Shown here piece by piece: positions 20,691-28,334 of a stretch of 64,000 nt of DNA. This DNA is from a virus. Made by a program: the position numbers and the translations under genes. The stretch lies in the IMG/VR virus record IMGVR_UViG_3300030329_006263, positions 6,698 through 70,697 of that record. The stretch is one strand, 5' to 3'. Position 1 is the first letter of the stretch, and the number at the start of each line of letters is the position of its first letter. Under the pieces are notes generated by a model. The model saw only the letters and a list, made by a program, of their open reading frames with translations. It did no database searches and was not told the DNA's origin.

Positions 20691-23474
20691 ATGGGCACAT
20701 CAGGACACATGCAACACCCTTTTGACATTCCAAGTGTCAAAACAGGACAAGACTTAATAAATTATTTCGAGAGAATTGTAGAACATCTTTCTGCAAATCC
20801 CGGAAGTGTTAAATTCGATGGCATTAATGTAAGCTTTAAATTAGTTGATGATGAATCCACTCCAACTGGAAAAGACTTCAGAATGGATCGTGGAACTTCC
20901 GCACCAGAATCAGTTATAGGAATGACGGCAGCAGATGCATATAAAAAGTGGCCTGAAGGTCATGGAATGCCCCCAGCAATAGATGAACTCTTAAAAATAT
21001 TTAATGAAGCGCTGCCACTAATTGAGCCAGAATTAAAAGCTTTAGGAATGTGGGATGATCCTACAAAATATTTCAATACCGAATATATGAAGAAGGGCAG
21101 AACAAACGTTGTTGAATACGGTGAAAAAATATTAGCTCTTCATGGTGTAAATCAGTTTTATGAAAAGAAAGCACAAGCCCATAGAATTAAAAAAGGCATT
21201 GGAATGGATCGCCCAGGTTTAGAAAGACCAATTGATCCAGAAACTGGAAAGCCAACAAAACATGGAAGCACAGAAGTTCCTTATGATAGCGGAGTTTTAC
21301 AATCTATTATTGAAAAAGTAAAACCAATTGCAGAACAACATGAAGTTAGTTTAGTTGGAGATGTATCAACTGAGATATCTGCAGAAGTTGATTTTTCTGA
21401 AACGTTAAGTAAGCCATTTACGATAAATATGACAGACACAGAAAGCGAAACTCACTCTTTAGGCGAGTGGCTTTCTTCTGCTGTTAATCCTTTTGATGCT
21501 AAAGTACAAAAGCGTGATGGTAAACAAGCATGGGCAATAAGTAAAGAGATTTATTTTGCTGTTTTAAATGGTGTTCCCCTCATGGAAATGTTGGAGACTC
21601 CAGAAGACGTTAAAACGGCCATTAACGGCGCTCTTTTCAATCATGCGACCCATGAGTTGGGTATGGACGTTAAACGCGCTTCAACAAGCTCTAAAGGCGG
21701 TTTAGAGGGTCATGAAGGTATTGTGATTAGAGGCATCGATGATAGACCTGTGAAAGTCACTGGAGATTTTATTGTAAAAGGCGCTGGTGGAGCAATAAAG
21801 GATAAAATTAAAGCCTCCAAAGAAAAAGAGACTCTTGCTGAAATTGCAGATGAGCCGATAGATTTAGAATTTGAGATAGGAGATAATTTCGAAGAAGAGC
21901 CTGTTGAAAGAAAAATGGTCGCAATTTATCCTGGTAGATTTCAGCCTATGGGAAGACATCATGCTGAAGTCTATAAAGCTTTGCTAAATGATGAAAGATT
22001 TGATGATGTTTTCATATCGACGTCAGATAAAGTTGAGATGCCGAAGTCTCCATTCAATTTTAAAGAAAAGCAAGAAATTGCTGCTGGGCATGATATAGAC
22101 CCATCTAAAATTGTACAAACTAAAAATCCCTACAATGCAGTTGAAATAACTAACAGTCTCGATCCTGAAACTGTTGTTGTTTATTTTGTGGGATGTAAAG
22201 ATATGGATGCTGATCCAAACGTTTGTGATGGTACAAAACCAAGATTCCCTAGAGAAAGCTTGGGAGGAATGACTAAAAAAGGCACACCAAGATATTTTAG
22301 AGCTTTTGAGGATGAAGAAGATTTTAAAGGAGTGAAAGATCATGCTTATATAGCTGTTGCTCCTCACATAGAAATTGAAATTCCAGAGCTTGGTGAGATG
22401 TCTGGTACGACAATAAGACAAGCGCTTCAAACAGCAGAGCCTGAAAAATTTGAAAGCATTATGGGATTCTATGATCCTGTTGTATATGATATGATTAAAT
22501 CAAAGTTAAACTCTGAGCAAGAAGAATTACAGGAGGTTTCCCAGTTGCCTCTGGGTATCTTTCTTGGGTTAATTGAAGAAGTATTAAATGAAGTTGATCC
22601 AGTTGCGATGTATGGAGCGAATATTGCTAATGTTCCGGAAGTAGCATATAAATCTTATGGCACCAAGCAAGAACTAAATGAGATATACAGTGAAGATTAT
22701 TCAGAAAAAGAATCTAGAGAAAATTTATTTGATGAACAATATCAAGAAGCTGTTGATGAAAGTGAATATAAACAAAAATATTATGATTTATTTATATCAC
22801 AGCAAGATGCTAAGAAAATGTTGGATACATTAAATAATTCCTTCCCCGATTGGAAAGATCAAGAAGTATTACCTAGTGAATTTGACGATATCGAAGAAAA
22901 ACTACATAAAGATGATTTGTGGAATGTTATCAAAGACACAAAATTATCAGATGGGGATATAACTTATAAAGAAATTTTGAATAAAAATGCTTTTGCCAAC
23001 GCAACTAGGGAAAATGCACGATGGATTCAAGGCCCTAGAGAAATGCTACAAGACGAAGAAAAGATATATGGTGGGCGTGATCGAAATGCTCAAACTTATC
23101 CTTCTGAAAAAAGGGCTGTCTGGGCATGGAGCGTCGAAGGAAGAGGAAATTATTTAGGCTTTTCTCCAAAAGATATGGTAAAGGCCTCCAAAAGATACAT
23201 TTATCCATATGCCAAATATTATATAAAATATTTTATGGAAGAATTATTTGAAGTTGTTGATGACACTATCAAAAATATGGATGCATATGCTAGCTTCCTA
23301 TCTGATATATGGCATAAAATGAGTGATACCCCAATTGAGCAAAAAGAAGATTTAGAGGAAATATCTGCCATGGGAGCAGGAGCAGTAGAAGGTGGTGGCA
23401 GAACAGATGAACAAGAGGGGTTAATTAGAGAGGTTGAAGACTATTTATATAAGCTATTAGGAGTCACAGAATGA
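20691..23474 (+). CDS. Ligase-like nucleotidyltransferase fused to a cytidylyltransferase (NMNAT-like)
   Basis: The 927-residue protein appears to hold two nucleotide-handling domains. The N-terminal one has VKFDG (Lys41), resembling the KxDG nucleophile motif of ATP-dependent ligases and capping enzymes, and a distant EGIVIRG (about 342) resembling motif IV. The second (about 405-610) is a cytidylyltransferase/NMNAT fold: YPGRFQPMGRHH near residue 413 and SGTTIR near 571. It could make or salvage NAD or transfer nucleotides; marine T4-like phages have related proteins. A C-terminal third contains a leader-like hydrophobic helix (LGIFLGLIEEVLNE) and unassigned sequence. The gene overlaps the next by ATGA and lies at the end of the leader-bearing cluster, although its own N-terminus is not a typical leader. 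Confidence 0.8.
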   Translation: MGTSGHMQHPFDIPSVKTGQDLINYFERIVEHLSANPGSVKFDGINVSFKLVDDESTPTGKDFRMDRGTSAPESVIGMTAADAYKKWPEGHGMPPAIDELLKIFNEALPLIEPELKALGMWDDPTKYFNTEYMKKGRTNVVEYGEKILALHGVNQFYEKKAQAHRIKKGIGMDRPGLERPIDPETGKPTKHGSTEVPYDSGVLQSIIEKVKPIAEQHEVSLVGDVSTEISAEVDFSETLSKPFTINMTDTESETHSLGEWLSSAVNPFDAKVQKRDGKQAWAISKEIYFAVLNGVPLMEMLETPEDVKTAINGALFNHATHELGMDVKRASTSSKGGLEGHEGIVIRGIDDRPVKVTGDFIVKGAGGAIKDKIKASKEKETLAEIADEPIDLEFEIGDNFEEEPVERKMVAIYPGRFQPMGRHHAEVYKALLNDERFDDVFISTSDKVEMPKSPFNFKEKQEIAAGHDIDPSKIVQTKNPYNAVEITNSLDPETVVVYFVGCKDMDADPNVCDGTKPRFPRESLGGMTKKGTPRYFRAFEDEEDFKGVKDHAYIAVAPHIEIEIPELGEMSGTTIRQALQTAEPEKFESIMGFYDPVVYDMIKSKLNSEQEELQEVSQLPLGIFLGLIEEVLNEVDPVAMYGANIANVPEVAYKSYGTKQELNEIYSEDYSEKESRENLFDEQYQEAVDESEYKQKYYDLFISQQDAKKMLDTLNNSFPDWKDQEVLPSEFDDIEEKLHKDDLWNVIKDTKLSDGDITYKEILNKNAFANATRENARWIQGPREMLQDEEKIYGGRDRNAQTYPSEKRAVWAWSVEGRGNYLGFSPKDMVKASKRYIYPYAKYYIKYFMEELFEVVDDTIKNMDAYASFLSDIWHKMSDTPIEQKEDLEEISAMGAGAVEGGGRTDEQEGLIREVEDYLYKLLGVTE

Positions 23475-24241
23475 ACCCACAAGAACAACAGTTAAGATTA
23501 TTAATCCGTGAAGGCATGCGTATTGTTAAAAATAAAAGAGATGCGCAGCTTTTAGAAGAGCAAAGATTGAGAAAAATTATTAGAGGCCTTATTTCTGAAG
23601 TATCTAAGAAAACTGCAGTTGCTGATAAAGTTGTTCATAAAAATACTGGTATAAATAAATTAGATGCACTTCTTAAACGCATCATTACTCAAATTGAAGA
23701 TGCATACACTAATTTGTCTTCTAGTGAAGAAGAGAGAAAATCATTTAGATACCACTTCTTAGTTAATTTTAAAAATCTGTTAGCTCCGGTCGATGCAAAT
23801 AGAGATGCACCTAATAGAGAAAAGATGGCACTAGCAGAACAAGATTTTAAAGTAGGTGTTGAACAGGATGATGTGACTAGCGAACCAGATCCAGATAAAT
23901 TTCTACCCTCAAGACCTCAAGATATTGAAGCAGCAAAGGCTGAAGAGGAGGAGGAAGGAAAAACGTTTGAAAAATTAGACTCTTCCGACCCTTATGTTAG
24001 ACAAGGCGCCGAAGCAGCAGAGACCGCTCTAAACGATGTAGAGACTCAAATTGTTAATTCATACGAGGGACTTATCGTACCAGAGGACGCAGCTGCATTC
24101 AAAGATTGGGGCTTAACTAATCTTAAATTGTACTTTGATATGTTTGAAGATGAAATGACTAGTGATGTTGGAGAGGAACCAGAAAGTCCTGATTATCCTG
24201 CTGGAGATGATACTTTAAAAGAAGTAATATATGATATATAA
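23471..24241 (+). CDS. Acidic helical protein with class-2-like leader
   Basis: The 256-residue product begins MNPQEQQLRLLIREG, placing Leu8 and Ile-Arg-Glu at 12-14 as in the other class-2 leaders. A second similar helix (LRKIIRGLISEV) follows at about 32-43. The centre is helical, and the C-terminal half is strongly acidic with Glu runs and DDVTSEPDPD-type stretches. It could be a packaged scaffold-type or internal protein. ATGA overlap with the preceding gene implies co-translation. Confidence 0.75.
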   Translation: MNPQEQQLRLLIREGMRIVKNKRDAQLLEEQRLRKIIRGLISEVSKKTAVADKVVHKNTGINKLDALLKRIITQIEDAYTNLSSSEEERKSFRYHFLVNFKNLLAPVDANRDAPNREKMALAEQDFKVGVEQDDVTSEPDPDKFLPSRPQDIEAAKAEEEEEGKTFEKLDSSDPYVRQGAEAAETALNDVETQIVNSYEGLIVPEDAAAFKDWGLTNLKLYFDMFEDEMTSDVGEEPESPDYPAGDDTLKEVIYDI

Positions 24242-24337
24242 TATATAAGTATTTTTTATTAATTAATTTATTAATATTATTAGTAAGTTATAATTAACTA
24301 TAAAAATATTATATCATATTCAATAATTAAATTTAAG

Positions 24338-24700
24338 ATGGCTTGGAAAAAGAAAAGAAGACTTTCTGGTAAAAACGCTCACTATAGCGTATCTAAAGTT
24401 TTAAGAAAAAAACAATTATCCTCAGAAGAATTTGAACTGATGTTGAATTCACTCTCCTTAGAAGATGTCATCGCACTCAAACTGGAATTATCTACAAAAC
24501 CATTTGGTGGAAAATGTTTTGGTATACCTATTTGGCATTCCACCAGAGAGATCGTACAAGATGCCATGTTAAAAATGGCCCTTTCTACCACTAGATCTAA
24601 AAGAGAAGGGGCAAGATTTTTAGGTTTACTTCCTAATGATTTCAGACATTTATTAAAAAAATATAATACAGAAAACTTTTTTGAAGAAAGCGATGAATAA
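24338..24700 (+). CDS. Small basic protein with Fis-like C-terminal helix-turn-helix
   Basis: The 120-residue protein begins MAWKKKRRLSGKNAHYS, is basic at the N-terminus, and carries near the end a segment resembling a Fis-type helix-turn-helix (ALSTTRSKREGARFLGLLPNDFRHLLKKY). Similar proteins occur in T4-like marine phages and are presumed DNA-binding. The 96 bases before it (24242-24337) are almost pure A/T with no obvious Shine-Dalgarno; that stretch may hold a promoter or act as a terminator region. Confidence 0.7.
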   Translation: MAWKKKRRLSGKNAHYSVSKVLRKKQLSSEEFELMLNSLSLEDVIALKLELSTKPFGGKCFGIPIWHSTREIVQDAMLKMALSTTRSKREGARFLGLLPNDFRHLLKKYNTENFFEESDE

Positions 24701-24703
24701 TTA

Positions 24704-24732
24704 TTGCATATTGTTGTAATATATAATATAAT
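24704..24732 (+). promoter_or_regulatory. Promoter of the tmRNA
   Basis: TTGCAT at 24704-24709, a 17-base spacer, and a perfect TATAAT at 24727-24732. Transcription would start near 24739, leaving a short 5' leader of about 12 bases for RNase P to remove from the tmRNA. Confidence 0.75.
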
Positions 24733-24750
24733 AATGCAGTACTTTGACAT

Positions 24751-25130
24751 GGGGGTGAAACGGTTTCGACAGAGAGTTGAGATATTGGCGTGCAAGACTG
24801 TGTAAGTAGCACAGTAAAAATACTTAAATTTTATAAATGCCAACGATAATGTTGAATTTGATTATGCACTAGCTGCTTAATCGGAAGTTTTTAGTAACTT
24901 TCTTAAGAAATACTAAACGTTTCCAGTTTTAAGAAAAACTGGTGGTACGCGTAGCGGGAATTAGATTATATAGGAAACTATATATTTTTTGGTAGCCAAC
25001 ACCTTAAGATTGGTAAATGGATACCCTGATTCGATCAGGTGGCTGATACTTGGGCGGTTAAGTGTCTATTCTTGTGAACGACGGCAATGTTAATGCTTTT
25101 TGGACTCGGGTTCGACTCCCGACACCTCCA
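24751..25130 (+). ncRNA. ssrA: Transfer-messenger RNA (tmRNA), one-piece, phage-encoded
   Basis: The 5' end GGGGGTGAAACGGTTTCGAC is the classic tmRNA start and pairs with CACCTCC at 25123-25129, followed by discriminator A. The T-arm GGGTTCGACTCCC is intact. The tag frame starts at GCC 24839 and reads ANDNVEFDYALAA, ending at TAA 24878-24880, like bacterial degradation tags that end in ALAA. Length is about 380 bases, normal for one-piece tmRNA. The 3' CCA is not encoded (ACTA follows), so it must be added by tRNA nucleotidyltransferase. tmRNA with SmpB rescues stalled ribosomes; no smpB is seen here, so host SmpB is presumed. Confidence 0.95.
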
Positions 25131-25151
25131 CTAAATTAAAAAGGAAATAAT

Positions 25152-25424
25152 ATGTCGACAGAAACAACTACTAAAACATGGAAAACAATTGCGCAATTTG
25201 ACACCTATAATCAAGCTGATGATTATAGAAATAATATCATGAGTGATCATGAGCTTGTAAAAGTCAAACGTGGCAAAGATACATATAGAGTTAAAATATG
25301 GAATCCCCCAGTTATAAAAGAAGAAACTAAAAAGGTTAAAAATAAATTCAAAAAAGGTGATAATAATAACCGGAGGAGAAAAAATGACAACAAAAAGATT
25401 CGCAATGGATCGGAACAACAATAA
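25152..25424 (+). CDS. Small basic protein, unknown function
   Basis: This 90-residue protein starts 21 bases after the tmRNA end with AAGGAA before the ATG. The first 55 residues alternate beta and alpha elements (WKTIAQFDTYNQADDYRNNI, KVKRGKDTYRVKIWNPP), resembling a SPOR-like or similar small fold. The last 30 are Lys/Asn/Arg-rich and probably disordered. It overlaps the next gene by about 40 bases. Placement right after the tmRNA is curious, but no link to trans-translation is shown. Confidence 0.65.
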   Translation: MSTETTTKTWKTIAQFDTYNQADDYRNNIMSDHELVKVKRGKDTYRVKIWNPPVIKEETKKVKNKFKKGDNNNRRRKNDNKKIRNGSEQQ

Positions 25425-25596
25425 ATTATTTATTGGAAGTACAGTCAAATACAAGTCAAATTTATTTTTAGTTGAAGATATAGATTATTTATCGTGGAAT
25501 ACAAACCAATACTTAACACTGTCTTCTGTAAAAAATAAAAACAAGAAATTACAATTTATTTCTCCAAATGAAGTGAGGGTTATTTATAAACTATGA
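25384..25596 (+). CDS. Small hypothetical protein
   Basis: The ATG at 25384 follows CCGGAGGAG with good spacing, so I prefer it to the upstream ATG at 25357. The 70-residue product (MTTKRFAMDRNNNKLFIG...) has SH3-like beta character (GSTVKYKSNLFLVEDI, LTLSSVKNK). It overlaps the following dehydrogenase gene by ATGA. Function is unknown. Confidence 0.65.
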   Translation: MTTKRFAMDRNNNKLFIGSTVKYKSNLFLVEDIDYLSWNTNQYLTLSSVKNKNKKLQFISPNEVRVIYKL

Positions 25597-26678
25597 AAAA
25601 GAATGTTTTAATAATTGGTACAGGTACAATTGGTGAGCCATTAATTGGTTTGTTAGCGGATCTCAAAGATGAGTTTAATATTAATGTATTTTTTCACAAA
25701 AGAACACCATTAGTAGATGAATATGCAAAAGTGGAAAGCTTATGTGATAGGGGAGCTAAATTAACCGTTGATCAAGAAAAGTGGAATGAATTTTTACAAC
25801 TCAGACATAAACCAAATTTTAATTTTGAGAGGGCGCTTAGTATTGCAAATGTGGTGATTGATTGTACTCCATCTGGAAACGATAATAAAGAAAGAAATTA
25901 TCTACCTATTGTTAAAGAAGAAGAGAATTTTGGTTGTGGAAAAAGAAAAAGAATATTTATTGCACAAGGAAGCGAAAAAGGTTTTGGACTGCCATATGCA
26001 TATGGAATTAACGATTCTGCTTTAGTTAGATCTACACCAAATTTTGTACAAGTTGTAAGTTGTAATACTCATAATATATGCAGTATATTAAAGAGTCTTT
26101 CTCCAGAATTAGATACAATTATTGATTCTGATTTCACTTGCATAAGAAGGGCGAATGATATTAGTCAAAATGGTAGTTTCATTGCTTCCCCGCAGGTTGG
26201 AGGCCATCCGGATAATACTTTTGGTACTCATCATGCTAGAGACGCATCGAGAGTCTTAGAAACAATGTATTATAATTTACCAATCTATTCAAGTGCTATG
26301 AAGATCAACTCACAATATATGCACACAATTAGATTTAATGTTACATTAGCTGGACATCATGATAAACAAAGCGTCGAGCATATGTTTAGAGAAAACCCAT
26401 TTATTGCGCTAACATACAAAAACCTAGCTAATAAAGTATTTTCTTTTGGTAGGGATCATGGATATTATGGAAGAATATTTAATCAGGCCGTGATATCACT
26501 ACCCTCTTTGGGGGTAACTAGTTTGGGTGGGACAACCAAAGTAACAGGCTTTTGTTTTACCCCTCAAGACGGAAACTCTTTATTAAGTAGTATTGCTGCA
26601 GCCTTATATGGATTGTATGGTAAAGACTATGAAGAAAAGATGAAAGTACTCAACAAACATCTTTTTTCGGAGATTTAG
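25593..26678 (+). CDS. Archaeal-type glyceraldehyde-3-phosphate dehydrogenase
   Basis: The 361-residue protein matches the archaeal (type II) GAPDH family: an N-terminal Rossmann start IIGTGTIGEPL, VVIDCTPSG (87-95), IFIAQGSEK, the catalytic motif VVSCNT with Cys157, a RRAND segment where the family has RRAADQ, THHARDASRVLE (family: SHHAKDVNSVI) and MHTIRFNVTL. These parallel archaeal GAPDH in order and spacing; bacterial GapA uses SCTTN and a different sequence. It would interconvert glyceraldehyde-3-phosphate and 1,3-bisphosphoglycerate with NAD(P). A GAPDH in a phage is very unusual and may redirect carbon flux during infection. The start overlaps the preceding stop. Confidence 0.85.
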   Translation: MKKNVLIIGTGTIGEPLIGLLADLKDEFNINVFFHKRTPLVDEYAKVESLCDRGAKLTVDQEKWNEFLQLRHKPNFNFERALSIANVVIDCTPSGNDNKERNYLPIVKEEENFGCGKRKRIFIAQGSEKGFGLPYAYGINDSALVRSTPNFVQVVSCNTHNICSILKSLSPELDTIIDSDFTCIRRANDISQNGSFIASPQVGGHPDNTFGTHHARDASRVLETMYYNLPIYSSAMKINSQYMHTIRFNVTLAGHHDKQSVEHMFRENPFIALTYKNLANKVFSFGRDHGYYGRIFNQAVISLPSLGVTSLGGTTKVTGFCFTPQDGNSLLSSIAAALYGLYGKDYEEKMKVLNKHLFSEI

Positions 26679-26679
26679 G

Positions 26680-27006
26680 GTGAAGTATTCATATGATTAC
26701 ATATGTGAACCACGAAGAATAACAATACAAGCTAAAAGTACGCCTCACAATAGTAAAGGAATTACTATTACTTTTTTTGTCGATGATAAAGAAGCACATA
26801 CAATATATTCACAACTTAGCACTTACTCTCCCACACAAAGCGATATTAGTGAACATGTTGCCAAATATTGCAGCAGAATAAAGAGATTAACAGAAGAGAA
26901 AATTCAAAATGAGTGCGATGAAGATAATATCATGCGTATGCTTTATGTTAAAAGGTTCTTAACAAAGGTTCAAAAGAAATCTGGTACAACTATATGGAAA
27001 CTATAA
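26680..27006 (+). CDS. Hypothetical protein
   Basis: The GTG at 26680 follows GGAGATTTAG and directly abuts the dehydrogenase stop. The 108-residue product has an N-terminal beta region (YICEPRRITIQAKST, GITITFFVDD) and a helical C-terminal half with the Cys residues KYCSRIKRL and NECDED. No domain is recognised. It overlaps the convergent serine protease gene by a few bases; no hairpin terminator is visible between them. Confidence 0.65.
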   Translation: MKYSYDYICEPRRITIQAKSTPHNSKGITITFFVDDKEAHTIYSQLSTYSPTQSDISEHVAKYCSRIKRLTEEKIQNECDEDNIMRMLYVKRFLTKVQKKSGTTIWKL

Positions 27007-27753
27007 ATCAGAGTACTTCTTTATACCTTCTCTTATAAATTTACTTAAAACTTTAAATCGTGGACCTAATGTTACTGTTGGAAATCTTATATGTAAAGAG
27101 TGAATTATCCCAACCAATTCAAAATTGTTATTCAGCACCATTGATCCTGATGAACCACCAGCAGCTGGAATAGAATACATTGCACACCCATGAAAAGAAA
27201 CACCATTATAGCGACCTTCCAAAATGGGCACCATACCTTCATTAAATATACCTGCAGGGGCAGCAATATTAAAAAGCTTTGCGCCTGGAAGTGGTTTATT
27301 GAGGGCTAATTTTACGGGAGGTTTTTTTAAGTTTTCTGCATAAAGCATGCATATATCATTTTGCCTTAAACTGTCTCTTTTTACTATTTTTGCTTCAAAT
27401 TCCTCTCCAGTTAGTGTTGTTAAAATTAATTTTTGTTTTGTTCTGGGGCTTGATGGCCTACAGACATGATCTGCTGTTATAACTAAGCTTCCATTTACAG
27501 TATTATAGACTACGAATGCGGATCCGCTCGATGCTCCACCGCTATTAATAATAACACACTCTTCCTTTTCATCGGTTGTGTAGCAGTATTCATAATACTC
27601 TTTTGCTAAAATGTGTAGAAATGAATCTCTTGGTAAATATTTTACAGTCCTTTCTGTATTATAGTTGTAGCCTATGGGTGTAGAATTAATACTAAGTGAG
27701 CATGTGGACATCATTAGCGAAATCATAAACAATGATATTATTTTTAATTTCAT
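27001..27753 (-). CDS. Exported trypsin-like serine protease (putative lipoprotein)
   Basis: The 250-residue protein has a signal peptide with lipobox-like MSTC (Cys18). A chymotrypsin-fold catalytic triad follows: His96 in VITADHVC, Asp133 in QNDICML, and Ser202 in AAGGSSGSMV. A typical last strand, FELVGIIHSL, follows the Ser. Such lipoprotein or periplasmic proteases are of DegP/trypsin type but lack PDZ domains here. It could process host envelope proteins or block other phages. The gene runs against almost all others and is translationally coupled (ATGA, 27750-27753) to its upstream partner. Confidence 0.85.
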   Translation of the reverse strand: MKLKIISLFMISLMMSTCSLSINSTPIGYNYNTERTVKYLPRDSFLHILAKEYYEYCYTTDEKEECVIINSGGASSGSAFVVYNTVNGSLVITADHVCRPSSPRTKQKLILTTLTGEEFEAKIVKRDSLRQNDICMLYAENLKKPPVKLALNKPLPGAKLFNIAAPAGIFNEGMVPILEGRYNGVSFHGCAMYSIPAAGGSSGSMVLNNNFELVGIIHSLHIRFPTVTLGPRFKVLSKFIREGIKKYSDL

Positions 27754-28220
27754 TTTTTGTTCTCCACTTCTTTTAGTCTTAATCTATACTCTACGACAGT
27801 TTTTTTATCAACTATCTTTTCTTTGTATTCCGCTAAGACTTTATATCCAGTAATTGTTAGCCTCGCTAGTGTATTTTCTGCATTATGCACTGTTCTTCCG
27901 GACACTACATCCACAATAAAGCCTATTGCGCTATTCACTAGTCTGGCTCTGTCATCTTTTTTAAAATCTTTTAGTTTATATGATTTATCTTCTTTGTGTT
28001 TATTCTCCATCCAAACAATTGTTTCTGCGACTAATGGTAGGAATGTTTTATTTGTTTTTTTGTCTTGCTGTTCGGTTATTTCGTATAATAAGCCTTTAAT
28101 TGTTGCTAAGTGATCATCTTTTAGCTTAAAACATTCATTCTCGCAATATACAATCTCTGCTTTGGAAGTTGTTGAAAAAACTAAGGAAAGTAAGATAGCC
28201 ATCAATGCTGATGTTCTCAT
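27750..28220 (-). CDS. Exported protein, partner of the serine protease
   Basis: The 156-residue protein has a clear cleavable signal peptide, MRTSALMAILLSLVFSTTSKA, then a mature region with a CENEC pair and long charged helices ending in a Lys/Glu-rich tail. On the reverse strand a GGAGG lies about 8 bases before the ATG. No domain is recognised. The two-gene reverse-strand unit resembles a moron: an autonomous cargo operon expressed separately from lytic genes. The partner could be substrate, chaperone or regulator of the protease. Confidence 0.75.
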   Translation of the reverse strand: MRTSALMAILLSLVFSTTSKAEIVYCENECFKLKDDHLATIKGLLYEITEQQDKKTNKTFLPLVAETIVWMENKHKEDKSYKLKDFKKDDRARLVNSAIGFIVDVVSGRTVHNAENTLARLTITGYKVLAEYKEKIVDKKTVVEYRLRLKEVENKK

Positions 28221-28296
28221 GTTTTTAAAACCTCCATTAATAACTATGAATCAGGATAACAAAACAGAAGTTCTTTTTCATATTAACTTGGTAAGG

Positions 28297-28305
28297 ACTA
28301 TTTAT
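28297..28305 (+). promoter_or_regulatory. ACTATTTAT element (candidate late promoter -10)
   Basis: ACTATTTAT lies 29 bases before the ATG of the phoH-like gene, in the divergent region between it and the reverse-strand exported-protein pair. The same 9-mer is found before the 9163, 14007 and 16755 genes. Confidence 0.4.
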
Positions 28306-28334
28306 TATGTGTGTAATAAGAGAATCGGAGTTAC

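Noticed and set aside
24242-24337. AT-rich spacer as replication origin
   Set aside because: Only A/T richness supports it; no iterons or initiator gene nearby.
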